Counted from the first letter of the stretch, positions 1-8,589 are shown. The stretch: 64,000 nucleotides of DNA from Streptomyces sp. SA15 (GCF_002291145.1 NZ_NTGE01000126.1:124001-188000); one strand, 5' to 3'. Translations and numbers: made by a program. Notes: generated by a model not told the origin, from the sequence alone.

Positions 1-1085
1 CCGTCGTGCACGGCCGCGCCACCACCCGCCTCGGCTTGCTGGACCCGACGCGCGGCACCCTCGACGACGTCCCGGGCCCCTGGACGGAGTGGGCCGCCAC
101 CCTCGCCACCTCCGTCGACGGTCTCCGCATCGTCGCCTGTGGGGCGGGGCCCGACCGCTCCTACGAGGTCGTGGAGATCCGGCCCGGTGCGGGAGACGCC
201 GCACTCGCCGCCGAGGTCGTCGGCCACCCGCACATCGACGATGTCGACTCTGCCTACCTCCCCGAGCCGCGAGCCCGCACCTTCACCGGGCCCGGCGGCC
301 GCGAGGTGCACGCTACCGTCCACGCGCCGCGCAACCCCGACTACGCGGCGCCCGAGAACGAACTGCCGCCCTATGTGGTGTTCGTGCACGGTGGCCCGAC
401 TTCCCGCAGCCCTGTAGTGCTCTCGCTGTCCATCGCCTTCTTCACCAGCCGCGGCATCGGCGTACTGGACGTCAACTACGGCGGCTCGACCGGCTTCGGC
501 CGCGCCTACCGGGATCGGCTGCGCAGCCAGTGGGGCGTGGTGGACGTCGAGGACTGCGAGGCCGCCGTGCTGGCCCTGGCTGCCGAGGGCCTCGCGGACC
601 CGGAGCGGCTGGGCATCCGCGGCGGCAGCGCGGGCGGCTGGACCACTGGGGCCTCCCTGGTCTCCGTCGCGACCTATCGCTGCGGCGCCCTCTACTACCC
701 AGTCCTCGACCTGGCCGCCTTCGCCTCCGGAGGCACCCACGACTTCGAGTCCAGGTACCTCGACGGACTCGTCGGCCCCTACCCGCAGGCCGCCGAGCGC
801 TACCGCGACCGCTCCCCGGTCAACCGCGCCGACCGCCTGACGGCGCCGTTCCTGCTGCTGCAGGGGCTCGACGACCGGGTCTGCCCGCCTGAGCAGTGCG
901 AACGCTTCCTCGCGCAGACGGGCGGCCGGGGCGTCCCGCACGCCTACCTCACCTTCGAGGGCGAGGGCCACGGCTTCCGGCGTCTGGAGAACCAGATCGC
1001 TGCCCTCGAAGCCGAACTCGCACTCTACGCACGCGCCTTCGGCTTCGATCGCCCCGACCTTACGGCACTTGATTGGCGCAAGTAG
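1..1085 (+). CDS. S9-family (prolyl oligopeptidase-like) serine peptidase, C-terminal part
   Basis: The reading frame is open from the left edge, so the N-terminal part lies outside the window. What remains is a short end of a propeller-like region followed by an alpha/beta-hydrolase domain. The oxyanion motif HGGP, the nucleophile elbow GGSAGG, the acid in DDRVCPPEQ and the histidine in GEGHGFR occur in the order and spacing of S9 peptidases and acylaminoacyl peptidases. Such enzymes are usually cytoplasmic and cleave short peptides or N-blocked residues. No neighbour explains a more specific role. The gene ends 176 bp before a tRNA-Pro fragment, so it may sit at the edge of, or inside, an integrated element. 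Family call is firm; substrate unknown. Confidence 0.85.
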   Translation, partial: VVHGRATTRLGLLDPTRGTLDDVPGPWTEWAATLATSVDGLRIVACGAGPDRSYEVVEIRPGAGDAALAAEVVGHPHIDDVDSAYLPEPRARTFTGPGGREVHATVHAPRNPDYAAPENELPPYVVFVHGGPTSRSPVVLSLSIAFFTSRGIGVLDVNYGGSTGFGRAYRDRLRSQWGVVDVEDCEAAVLALAAEGLADPERLGIRGGSAGGWTTGASLVSVATYRCGALYYPVLDLAAFASGGTHDFESRYLDGLVGPYPQAAERYRDRSPVNRADRLTAPFLLLQGLDDRVCPPEQCERFLAQTGGRGVPHAYLTFEGEGHGFRRLENQIAALEAELALYARAFGFDRPDLTALDWRK

Positions 1086-1143
1086 CCTGCAGCCCTACTG
1101 CGTGGCTTGCAACCCGATAGTTGCGCCATGACAGTGACGGACT

Positions 1144-1164
1144 GTTGGGGACCAGTTGGGGACC
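1144..1164 (+). repeat. Tandem direct repeat GTTGGGGACC
   Basis: Two copies of the 10-mer GTTGGGGACC lie 11 bp apart (1144-1153 and 1155-1164), about 100 bp before the tRNA-Pro 3' fragment. Short tandem repeats beside a tRNA attachment core are typical of integrase arm-type binding sites, but no integrase gene is in view, so that role is inference. Confidence 0.5.
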
Positions 1165-1260
1165 GCACGGTGTCCGCCCAGCTGTACGGCACGCACGGCG
1201 CTGCACGCTATGCTTCCTGATTTCTGGCTGTATTTATGGACAAAAGGGATGAACCCTACT

Positions 1261-1306
1261 CCTGGGGGTCAAGGGGTCGCAGGTTCAAATCCTGTCGTCG
1301 CGACCA
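1261..1306 (+). other. tRNA-Pro(GGG) 3'-half fragment, likely att site
   Basis: The segment matches a Streptomyces tRNA-Pro from the anticodon loop (CTGGGGG) through the 3' anticodon stem (TCAAG), variable loop, T-arm (GCAGG-TTCAAAT-CCTGT) and acceptor strand to an encoded CCA. The 5' half is absent: upstream bases form no D-arm or acceptor strand. The acceptor strand reads CGTCGCG where I would expect CGTCCCG from the usual tRNA-Pro. Elements that insert into tRNA genes, such as pSAM2-type elements at tRNA-Pro, duplicate exactly this anticodon-loop-to-3'-end segment, so this is best read as an attL/attR scar. It should not be annotated as a functional tRNA. Confidence 0.75.
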
Positions 1307-1325
1307 GCTTTGATGCAGGTCGGAG

Positions 1326-1358
1326 GCCGTTCTCTCGTTGTGCGGGAGGGCGGCTTTT
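1326..1358 (+). terminator. Rho-independent terminator after tRNA fragment
   Basis: A 12-bp stem (GCCGTTCTCTCG with CGGGAGGGCGGC, several G-U pairs) closes a 5-nt loop and is followed by TTTT. It sits 20 bp after the CCA and looks like the original tRNA terminator carried along with the tRNA 3' end. Confidence 0.7.
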
Positions 1359-1463
1359 CGCGTTGCTGGAGGGCTGCTGGTCGCATTGTGGTCGCAGGCC
1401 GGATCTGAGGCCCGCATCCAGCTTGCAGCGGGCGCCGCCGGGCCCTTGGAGGCCAGGGCCACT

Positions 1464-1493
1464 GGGCGCTCTCCCGTGGCCCGGAGAGCGCCC
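1464..1493 (-). terminator. Terminator of the GH59 gene
   Basis: Perfect 11-bp inverted repeat GGGCGCTCTCC / GGAGAGCGCCC around an 8-nt loop, 18 bp beyond the stop of the minus-strand gene at 1511. There is no T-run, as is common for hairpin terminators in Streptomyces. Confidence 0.65.
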
Positions 1494-1510
1494 GTGACGG
1501 CGAGGGCCTG

Positions 1511-4480
1511 CTACTGCGCGGTGGCGTCCTTGCTCACCAGCTGGTTGTAGGCCTCGTCGAGCCTGTTCGTGAGCTGTTCGACGCCGATGGCGTCGAGGCC
1601 CTTCTGCCCGGCCACGGCAGCCTTCGCGGCCGCGTACGCGGAGTCGAACAGAGCCCAGGAGTCGGGCGTGTAGTCGGCCTGCGCCGGACTGCCGATCCCG
1701 TCCAGGCGGTTCTGGAGCGGCGTCGTGTCCACCCTGCCGTCCACGTCACCGGAGAGGGAGTGGAACGCGTCGAGGACGATCTTCCCGGACTTGAGGACGA
1801 ACTTCGCCGTGTGTGCGCCGTCGGGCAGAGCGCGGAGCGTGTACGTCGCCAGGCGCTTGTCGGTGGCGGCGGTCCTCGCGTTCCTGGCGATCAGCTTGCC
1901 GTCGACGTAGACGTCGAGTACCGCGCTGCCGTCGTTGCCGCCGATGACGTCGATGCCCGTGCCGGTGAACGGGACGGTGAACGACGCGCCGGCAGCCGTG
2001 CTCGTCGACGTCGACCGGTACCAGTCCATCGCGTCGCCCAGCGCGGCCTTCCTGCTCCAGGCGCCGTCGTACGCGATCGAGCTGTCCATGTTGTCGAGCT
2101 GCGCACTCGCGTAGGGCGTGTAGCCGTCGATCTTCTCGACCTTGAGGTTGTCGAACGCCGTCCTGTAGAAGTCGGTGCCGAGCTTGACACGTCCTTCGGT
2201 CTCCGGGGTCGGGTCCTGGTACGTGTGGACGGCTTTCCCGTCGATGTACGCCGTGATCGTCGCACCCTTCGCCTCGATGGCGAGGCGGTAGGAGTCGGAC
2301 GGCGCGACCGTTCCCGTCTTGATCGCCGTGCCGTGTTCGTAGAACGTCCAGGTGCCGTTCGGGCCGATTCGCACGTTGTAGGCGGCGTCGCTGATCGCCA
2401 TGCCCTTTTGCTGGCGGACGCCCAGCGCGGCGAGTCCGCCGGCCCGGTCCGGGAACGAGACGTCGACCGTGGCCCGGTAGTTCTCCCAGCGGAAGTCGCC
2501 GACCGTCGTGTTCGGCGTGTTCCGGTTCCAGGCATGGGTGTCCTTCATGGACTGGTCCATGTACTGGTACAGCACGTTGTCGCCGCTCGCGTCCTTCCCG
2601 ACCTCCCAGGCGCCTGTCTGGTCGACCATGTAGCGGGGCTGGTTGCCACGCGACTCGAGGTAGGGCTGGGACACCTTGCGCGCGCCGTTGCCCGTCCCGA
2701 CCTGGACCTTGCCTTCCTCGTCGTACCCGAAGTCGTCGGCGTACAGGACGTCGTCGCGGGTGTTGCGCTTCTTGCCGGTGGCGTCGGTGTCGAGCACGGT
2801 GCGGTCCGAGGACTTGGGCAGACGTTCGTTCGTCGCCTTGTCGCGGCTCTTGTCGAGCGTCGTCAGGGTCACGATGGATCTCGGCTTGACCGTGTAGGTG
2901 TAGTAGCCGTCGCCGCCGGGCCGGATCTCGTCGGCGAGATGCTTGAAGTTCGCGTCGTAGGCCTGGCCCGCGTCCGCCGCGCGGGTCTCCCAGATCTCCA
3001 TGGTCGGATCTGATCCGAGTCGCATGTTCTCGGCCTTGATCCGGTAGGTCCTGGACCGGTCGCTGTCATTGACGACGACCGTCGAGAAGTCCTTCTTACG
3101 GGGATCTGCCAGCGTCATGTAACTCGGGGCACCGTTCGAGCCGTCGACGTTCTCGGTGCCGCTCACCCCGCTGTAACCGGCCTCCGGCACGGTGCGCCAG
3201 ATGCCCGCCGTGTTCGTGTCGTTCTCCCAGCCGGTCTTCGCGAACTGGGTGAAGTGCTGCATCACATAGAGGGCCGCGTCGTAGTGGAGGTAGCCCGACC
3301 ACGGGTCGCGGGCGCTGACGAGTTCCTTGTGGCTGTACTGCGCGCCTTCGTAGAAGGACCCGATCGCCGGCTGGAAGATGTAGTGCGTCCGCTTCGAGTT
3401 GGCGTAGCTCTTGACGGAGCGGTTCGCGAGGTCGAGGGCGCTTTGGACGCCGCCGATGCCGGTGCTCGCACCGTTCGGGCCCTCGGTGTTGTTGACGCGG
3501 TATTCGGTGAAGCCGAACGAGGCGGTTCCCTCGCTGTACCAGACCTCCTTGTCCGCGTCGTACTTGTTCCTGCCGGTCGCCAGCTTTGTGTACGGCAGGT
3601 ACGTGTCGCTGTCGACGGCCCCCTCGCGCCGGTCCTCGGTGGTGTAGTGGTAGCCCACCGCGTCGACCATGCCGAAGAGTTCGGCATCGCTGAGCATGGC
3701 CGGCCCGATGTTGAGCGTGTTGTTCTCGTCCGAGGCGATGATCTTGATGGTGTGGTAGGCCTTCGCGGCCTTCTCCCGCTTTTCTGCCGGGACGTTGTAG
3801 CGCGGATTCGCGAAGTCGGTGTCGTTCAGAATCGCGTTCTTGTACCACTTGACGAAGGCGATGTCCGGATTTCGCGTCTCGTTCTTGTCCGGGTCGACGT
3901 AGTCGACCATGTACCCGTACTTCTCGTAGGCGTCGAGGATCGTCTCCTTGTACCACCTGTACATCTCGTCCTTGCCGGTGCCCTTGTCCCATTCCTTCTG
4001 GACCCATTCGGGCATTTCCCAGCGGAGAATCGAGACCTTGAGCCCCGGGTTGACCGTCTTGGCGTCGGCGGCCAGCTGAAAGCCCGGGGAGCGGGAGGAG
4101 TCCGCGAGTTCGTCCGGTGTGCGCATGGTCGCCGGATCGGAACCGGTCGACGTGTTCGTGTCCGTACCCATCTCGATCTTGACATGGTTGATCAGCGGGT
4201 TCTGCCCGCCGAACAGAACCCTGATGAGCTGCCAGTACCGTCCGGGGTGCTCCGCCTTGTAGTCCATCAGCAGGTTGCTCGTGCTGTTGCAGCTGAGCAC
4301 GCCGAGGCCCTTGTAGGTCAAGCCGTTCACGTTGTCGGCGCGCACGTCGTTCCCGTTGACCACGACCTCTACGGGATCATCCGCGGTGTAGGCGGACGGC
4401 GCACTGATCACTCCTGCCGCCAACGCCATGGTGGTCGCCGCGGCAAGTGACAGCCATCCGAGTCTTCGCTGCGTACCCAT
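1511..4480 (-). CDS. Secreted GH59-type galactosylceramidase-like glycoside hydrolase
   Basis: The start is taken at 4480 (MGTQRRLGW), where GAAGGAG precedes the ATG; a longer reading from 4552 would overlap the operator. The protein has 989 residues. Residues 1-32 form a signal peptide. The next part matches family 59 galactocerebrosidases: NGLTYKGLGVLSC near residue 52, ILRWEMPEWVQ near 151, a general acid/base candidate E201 in KNET, GYHY at 276-279 and a nucleophile candidate E317 in WYSEG. A concanavalin-like beta-sandwich follows. The last 75 residues look like a FIVAR-type helical module that may bind the cell wall or a polymer. GH59 members cleave beta-galactosyl residues from galactolipids; the bacterial substrate is uncertain and could be another beta-galactoside. 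It is divergent from an ABC exporter, with a palindrome between them. Confidence 0.8.
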   Translation of the reverse strand: MGTQRRLGWLSLAAATTMALAAGVISAPSAYTADDPVEVVVNGNDVRADNVNGLTYKGLGVLSCNSTSNLLMDYKAEHPGRYWQLIRVLFGGQNPLINHVKIEMGTDTNTSTGSDPATMRTPDELADSSRSPGFQLAADAKTVNPGLKVSILRWEMPEWVQKEWDKGTGKDEMYRWYKETILDAYEKYGYMVDYVDPDKNETRNPDIAFVKWYKNAILNDTDFANPRYNVPAEKREKAAKAYHTIKIIASDENNTLNIGPAMLSDAELFGMVDAVGYHYTTEDRREGAVDSDTYLPYTKLATGRNKYDADKEVWYSEGTASFGFTEYRVNNTEGPNGASTGIGGVQSALDLANRSVKSYANSKRTHYIFQPAIGSFYEGAQYSHKELVSARDPWSGYLHYDAALYVMQHFTQFAKTGWENDTNTAGIWRTVPEAGYSGVSGTENVDGSNGAPSYMTLADPRKKDFSTVVVNDSDRSRTYRIKAENMRLGSDPTMEIWETRAADAGQAYDANFKHLADEIRPGGDGYYTYTVKPRSIVTLTTLDKSRDKATNERLPKSSDRTVLDTDATGKKRNTRDDVLYADDFGYDEEGKVQVGTGNGARKVSQPYLESRGNQPRYMVDQTGAWEVGKDASGDNVLYQYMDQSMKDTHAWNRNTPNTTVGDFRWENYRATVDVSFPDRAGGLAALGVRQQKGMAISDAAYNVRIGPNGTWTFYEHGTAIKTGTVAPSDSYRLAIEAKGATITAYIDGKAVHTYQDPTPETEGRVKLGTDFYRTAFDNLKVEKIDGYTPYASAQLDNMDSSIAYDGAWSRKAALGDAMDWYRSTSTSTAAGASFTVPFTGTGIDVIGGNDGSAVLDVYVDGKLIARNARTAATDKRLATYTLRALPDGAHTAKFVLKSGKIVLDAFHSLSGDVDGRVDTTPLQNRLDGIGSPAQADYTPDSWALFDSAYAAAKAAVAGQKGLDAIGVEQLTNRLDEAYNQLVSKDATAQ

Positions 4481-4520
4481 CGCGCTTCGACTCCTTCTTC
4501 TCGTAGAGCGTGCCGGCGCC

Positions 4521-4549
4521 AATGTGTTCGATATATCGAAATGTGTTCG
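4521..4549. promoter_or_regulatory. Palindromic operator candidate between GH59 and ABC exporter
   Basis: A perfect 14-bp palindrome, TTCGATATATCGAA (4527-4540), is overlapped on both sides by direct copies of AATGTGTTCG (4521-4530 and 4540-4549). It lies 47 bp upstream of the GH59 start and about 220 bp upstream of the likely exporter start. The position and the very AT-rich core in high-GC DNA suggest a repressor site acting at least on the GH59 gene. The binding protein is not in the window. Confidence 0.6.
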
Positions 4550-4758
4550 CATTCCGGAGGGACCGTAGATGGCAAGCGGTTTCTACGTCAATCCCCCTGC
4601 ACCTCTTGCACATTGGCGGCCATCCGTACCGCCGGCCGCCACCCGCCGGAAAACGCGTGGACGACGTGGGCGCCGTCACGGAACACTGGCCTGGGACAAC
4701 ACGGGGTGGGGATTTGGGAAAGCCTGACTCGCGCACAGTTCGGCCGGGCAAGGGCCCG

Positions 4759-6528
4759 GTGCTTCTCGCACTTCGTTACTACGGACGGGAGCTGGCCCGC
4801 CATCGCTGGCTGACCGTGCCCGCGATGCTGCTGTCGGCGCTGGGCAACATCGGCATCAACTACATCGCACCACTGGTCGTCGCGAAGCTCGTCGGCGACA
4901 TCGCCGACGACTCCGGCATCACCGTCGGCTCGGCACTGCCGTACGTCCTCGGCTTCGCCGGTGTCCTGCTGCTCTCGGAGACGCTGTGGCGTATCGCCCT
5001 GCACTGCCTGAACCGTCTCGACGCCCTCGGCATCGAGCACCTGTACGTGATCGGGATGGACGAGCTGTTCGCCAAGGACGCCGCGTTCTTCCACGACAAC
5101 TTCGCCGGGTCGCTGACCAAGCGCGTGCTGAGCTTCGCCTCCCGTTTCGAGCAGTTCGTCGACACGCTGACGTTCCAGATCATGGGCAGCGTCGTGCCGC
5201 TGGTGTTCGGGTCGGTGGTGCTGTGGCGCTACGAACCGCTGCTCGTCGTGGGGCTCCTGACGATGATCGCGCTGACGGCGGTGTGCGTGGTGCCCCTCAT
5301 CCGTCGCCGCCAGGCGCTCGTTCGCCGGCGTGAGGAGGCGATCGCCCGGGTGTCTGGCCATGTCGCCGACAGCCTGATGAACATGGACACGGTACGGGCG
5401 TTCGCCGCCGAGGAACGCGAGGCCGCCGAACACCGGTCCCGCGTCGCGGAGTCGCGGCGGCGCACCCTGAAGTCGTGGGACTACGGCAACCTGCGCATCG
5501 ACACCCTCGTCGCGCCGATGTCCGTCCTGACCAACGCCCTGGGCCTGCTGCTCGCGGTCGCCATCGGCGGGTGCGGACACGGCGTGGAGGCCGTTGTGGT
5601 CGCCTTCACGTACTACAGCAACGCGACGCGGATCATGTTCGAGTTCAACCAGATCTACCGCCGTCTGGAGAGCTCGATGACGGAGGCGGCGCAGTTCACC
5701 GAACTGCTGCTGACGCCGCCGACCGTGCTCGACCCGCCGTCGCCCGAGCCGCTGCTGCCGGAGGCCGCCGACGTCCGCTTCGAGCAGGTGACCTTCGCCC
5801 ACGCGGGTGGCAGGCCCCTCTTCAAGGGCCTTGATCTGGCCGTGCCCAGCGGCGCGAAGGTCGGCTTCGTCGGCCGGTCCGGCGGCGGCAAGACCACGCT
5901 CACCCGGCTGCTGCTGCGGATGACGGACCTCGACGGCGGCCGGATCCTGATCGGCGGGCAGGACATCAGCAGGCTGCGCCAGGCCGACCTGCGCAGCCTG
6001 ATCGCCTACGTGCCGCAGGACCCGGCGATGTTCCATCGCACGCTCCGGGACAACATCGCGTTCGCCCGGCCGGACGCCACCGACGCCGAGATCCGCCGCG
6101 CGGCCGAGGCGGCACATGTCACGGAGTTCGCCGACACGCTGCCGGAGGGCTTCGACACCATGGTGGGCGAACGCGGCGTCAAGCTGTCCGGCGGACAGCG
6201 CCAGCGGGTGGCCCTCGCCAGGGCGATCCTGCGCGACGCGCCGATCCTGCTGCTCGACGAGGCGACCAGCGCCCTGGACTCCGAGAGCGAGATTCTGGTC
6301 CAGGAGGCGCTGTGGCGGCTGATGGAGGGGCGGACGGCGCTCGTGGTGGCGCACCGGCTGAGCACGGTCGCCGGCATGGACCAGCTCGTCGTCCTGGACC
6401 GCGGACGGATCGTCGAGCGGGGCACCCACGAGGAACTTCTCGCCTCGGACGGCGCCTACGCGAAGCTGTGGCAACACCAGTCGGGCGGCTTCCTCGACGA
6501 CAGCACCGAACGGGCCGAGTTGCCCTGA
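4759..6528 (+). CDS. ABC exporter, fused membrane and ATPase half-transporter
   Basis: From the GTG at 4759 the protein has 589 residues, the usual size for a half-transporter. A frame reaching back to 4510 exists, but its extra 83 residues look non-coding and would run through the operator, so the start remains uncertain. The N-terminal 310 residues hold the membrane segments. The ATPase shows Walker A (GRSGGGKTT, about 372), Q-loop (YVPQDPAMF), signature (LSGGQRQR, about 476), Walker B (ILLLDEAT) and H-loop (VVAHRLST). It is likely a homodimer exporting a lipid, drug or peptide. Divergence from the GH59 gene suggests co-regulation, but a functional link is inference. A hairpin follows the stop. 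Confidence 0.85.
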   Translation: MLLALRYYGRELARHRWLTVPAMLLSALGNIGINYIAPLVVAKLVGDIADDSGITVGSALPYVLGFAGVLLLSETLWRIALHCLNRLDALGIEHLYVIGMDELFAKDAAFFHDNFAGSLTKRVLSFASRFEQFVDTLTFQIMGSVVPLVFGSVVLWRYEPLLVVGLLTMIALTAVCVVPLIRRRQALVRRREEAIARVSGHVADSLMNMDTVRAFAAEEREAAEHRSRVAESRRRTLKSWDYGNLRIDTLVAPMSVLTNALGLLLAVAIGGCGHGVEAVVVAFTYYSNATRIMFEFNQIYRRLESSMTEAAQFTELLLTPPTVLDPPSPEPLLPEAADVRFEQVTFAHAGGRPLFKGLDLAVPSGAKVGFVGRSGGGKTTLTRLLLRMTDLDGGRILIGGQDISRLRQADLRSLIAYVPQDPAMFHRTLRDNIAFARPDATDAEIRRAAEAAHVTEFADTLPEGFDTMVGERGVKLSGGQRQRVALARAILRDAPILLLDEATSALDSESEILVQEALWRLMEGRTALVVAHRLSTVAGMDQLVVLDRGRIVERGTHEELLASDGAYAKLWQHQSGGFLDDSTERAELP

Positions 6529-6532
6529 ACGC

Positions 6533-6595
6533 GGGCCCGCCGCGCGCTCGGCCGTCGACTCGCCGGCGTGCGGCCGTTCGGCGGGCCCGGCCGAG
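6533..6595 (+). terminator. Compound hairpin after ABC exporter
   Basis: GGGCCCGCCG (6533-6542) pairs with CGGCGGGCCC (6579-6588). An alternative stem CTCGGCCG (6547-6554) with CGGCCGAG (6588-6595) overlaps it. The nested GC-rich fold starts 4 bp after the stop codon and is a likely terminator. Confidence 0.5.
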
Positions 6596-6850
6596 TCGTA
6601 ATACACGCCTGATCGGCAACTGGCCCGAGGTGCCGTCGCTGCACATCTCCGAGTGCCTGCGCGACCCACATGTGCGGGGCGTGGCCACCCTCCTCTACAC
6701 GTGGAACGGACGGCGGAGGCGGCTGGTGTCGGTATGACGAAACCCCGTCCTACCGAGCACAGGCCCGCCGCCGACGCCCTGGCGTGCTGGATGCGTTTGT
6801 GGCACGCGGCGATCTGCCGTGGATCCGGACTCCCACCAACTACCACCGTA
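6596..6850. other. Gap without a convincing gene
   Basis: No gene is supported. A short plus-strand frame ending at 6737 (NWPEVPSLHISECLRD, then LLYTWNGRRRR) has a protein-like composition and could be the tail of a lost gene, but it has no start and I recognise no family. A following frame beginning MTKPRPTEHRPAAD at 6734 has no further support. Confidence 0.3.
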
Positions 6851-6854
6851 TCCG

Positions 6855-6884
6855 CTAACATAGAATAATTAGATAGATGAATAG
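6855..6884. promoter_or_regulatory. AT-rich operator candidate with TAGATGA motif
   Basis: An AT-rich stretch directly upstream of the acyl-CoA dehydrogenase gene contains CTAA...TTAG and the heptamer TAGATGA (6874-6880). The same heptamer, or its TAGATAA variant, recurs in promoter regions at 11450, 20178, 21209 and 29667, which supports a shared regulator. The local GntR protein at 20286 is the natural candidate. Confidence 0.5.
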
Positions 6885-6907
6885 CCGAGTGGTGGCGAGG
6901 AGTGGCC

Positions 6908-8059
6908 GTGGACTTCGGGCTGACCGACGAGCAGGACCTGTTGCGCGCGACGGCACGGCAGTTCGTCGCCGACGTGTGCCCGGCCGAGAAGGCCAAGCAG
7001 TGGGACGAGGAGGGCGTCGTACCGCCCGAGCTGTTCCGGGGCATGGCCGATCTGGGGTGGTTCTCCCTCCCGTTCGGCGAGCACGAGGGCGGTGACGGCG
7101 GCGGGCCGCTCGAGCTCATCCTGATCGCCGAGGAGCTGGGGCGGGCCAGCTTCGACGTCGCCATGTGCTACATCGGGGTGCTCATCCCCGGGATCACGGT
7201 GTTCCGGTGGGGCGATGAGGCGCAACGCGACTTCATCCGTGAGCAGGTCATGACGGGCCGCCACCGGCTCGCCGTCGGCCTCAGCGAGCCGGACAGCGGG
7301 TCCGACGCGGCCGCCCTCAGGACCACCGCCGAGGACCATGGCGGCCACTTCCTCGTCCGCGGTCAGAAGGCGTGGTGCACGGGGGGCGGACTGCCCGACA
7401 CGACCATCGCCACGTACGTGCGTACGGGCCCCCGCGAGCCCAAGCACGCCGGCATCAGCCTCCTGCTCGTCGACCCGAAGACGGAAGGCGTCGAAGTGCG
7501 CAGGACTCCCACCCTGGCCCGGCACATCCTGGGCACCAACGAGGTCTTCTTCAACGACGCCCTGGTCCCGAAGGAGAACCTCGTCGGTCCGCGCGACGAG
7601 GGCTGGAAGGTCATGCTCTCCAACATCGAGCTGGAGAAGGTCATCATCAGCGGGGGCTACCTGGGCGCCGCGCAGGCCACGCTGGACGAGATGCTGGAGT
7701 ACTCCCGCGACCGGCACGCCTTCGGGCGTCCGATCGGCAACTTCCAGGCGCTCGCCCACGCCATGGCCGACCTGCAGACCGAGATCGACTCCGCCCGGCT
7801 GCTCGCCTACCGTGCCGCCTGGCTGCTCGCCCGGGGCAAACCGTGCACGCGGGAGGGCTCGATGGCGAAGCTGAAGGGCTCGGAGACGTACGTGGCGGCC
7901 GCCCGGCTCGGCATGCAGGTCTGCGCGGGGCACGGCTTCTCGACCGAGAGCGTGATGAGCTTCCGCTATCGCGAGTCGATCGTCGCCACGATCTCCGGAG
8001 GGACGAGCCAGATCCAGCGCAACGGCATCGCCCGCAGCATGGGGCTGCGGTCCTACTGA
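6908..8059 (+). CDS. Acyl-CoA dehydrogenase
   Basis: FAD-dependent alpha,beta-dehydrogenation of an acyl-CoA. GCGAGG at 6895-6900 is too close to the GTG at 6902 and well placed for the GTG at 6908 (VDFGLTDEQ), so 6908 is chosen, giving 383 residues. The flavin-contact motif SEPDSGSDAA, the substrate-region motif RHAFGRPIGNFQAL and the C-terminal SGGTSQIQRNGIA are all present, so the full three-domain fold is there. The residue equivalent to the catalytic Glu of medium-chain enzymes (usually YEGT) is Gly in SGGT, so the base must sit elsewhere, as in several branched-chain or steroid enzymes. It is a single-gene unit behind a TAGATGA site; the stop region overlaps the convergent thioesterase gene by 7 bp. 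Confidence 0.9.
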   Translation: MDFGLTDEQDLLRATARQFVADVCPAEKAKQWDEEGVVPPELFRGMADLGWFSLPFGEHEGGDGGGPLELILIAEELGRASFDVAMCYIGVLIPGITVFRWGDEAQRDFIREQVMTGRHRLAVGLSEPDSGSDAAALRTTAEDHGGHFLVRGQKAWCTGGGLPDTTIATYVRTGPREPKHAGISLLLVDPKTEGVEVRRTPTLARHILGTNEVFFNDALVPKENLVGPRDEGWKVMLSNIELEKVIISGGYLGAAQATLDEMLEYSRDRHAFGRPIGNFQALAHAMADLQTEIDSARLLAYRAAWLLARGKPCTREGSMAKLKGSETYVAAARLGMQVCAGHGFSTESVMSFRYRESIVATISGGTSQIQRNGIARSMGLRSY

Positions 8060-8589
8060 CCTTCACCGCCCCTTTCTTGGCCGGCCAGCCACTCCTCGTG
8101 CCGTGCGAAGTGGCCCCGGTCGCGGGTCACCCAGATCCCGGAGGCCCGGGCCAGCACGGCGCGGGTCGGCAGCAGGACCATCTCGCCCGAGATGTACCAG
8201 CGCGAGCCCTCCCGCCGCTCGACCCATGCCCGGACCTCGAGCGGCCGCTGAACCGGCACCGGCTTCACGAAGCTCACGGTCAGTTCCGCCGTCACGCTCA
8301 ACACGCGGTGCAGCAGCGGGAGATGACCGAGACAGTCGTCCAGCACGGCCGCCGTCCAGCCGCCGTGCGCGACATTGGGCCCGCCCTCCTGGTCACGCGG
8401 GCAGGCGAGCTCGAACCACGCCACACCGTCCTCGTCGAGCCGCTCGCCCTCCACGCCCAGCCGGCAGGAACCGGCGGCGCGGCACGCCCCGCACAACGCC
8501 ACTCCGCCCGGCGTGCGGGGCGGCTCCTGGAAGTCGGCCCCCGCCCAGTGCCCGGACGGTGTCGCGGCCTCACCAGCGGTCCTCGCCAT
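8053..8589 (-). CDS. PaaI/hotdog-fold thioesterase-like protein
   Basis: 178 residues. The central part contains GGPNVAHGGWTAAVLDD, the hotdog helix motif of PaaI-type acyl-CoA thioesterases, followed by the strands SVTAELTVSFVKPVP and WYISGEMVLL. The N-terminal 50 residues carry CGACRAAGSC, a three-cysteine segment seen in some actinobacterial hotdog proteins and perhaps a small metal site. It would hydrolyse a CoA thioester from the surrounding pathway and so recycle CoA. It is encoded upstream of the LLM oxidoreductase in the opposite sense to the preceding dehydrogenase, with a 7-bp tail overlap. The fold is clear, the substrate is not. Confidence 0.8.
   Translation of the reverse strand: MARTAGEAATPSGHWAGADFQEPPRTPGGVALCGACRAAGSCRLGVEGERLDEDGVAWFELACPRDQEGGPNVAHGGWTAAVLDDCLGHLPLLHRVLSVTAELTVSFVKPVPVQRPLEVRAWVERREGSRWYISGEMVLLPTRAVLARASGIWVTRDRGHFARHEEWLAGQERGGEGQ

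Noticed and set aside
1256..1310. Complete tRNA-Pro gene
   Set aside because: Only the half from the anticodon loop to CCA is present; no D-arm or 5' acceptor strand can be formed upstream.
4510..4758. N-terminal extension of the ABC exporter
   Set aside because: The 83 extra residues have no membrane or family features and the DNA contains the operator palindrome; GTG 4759 gives the usual half-transporter length.
4588..7164. Long minus-strand frame across the ABC exporter and the gap after it
   Set aside because: No family features, and it crosses a terminator and two plus-strand genes with clear motifs.
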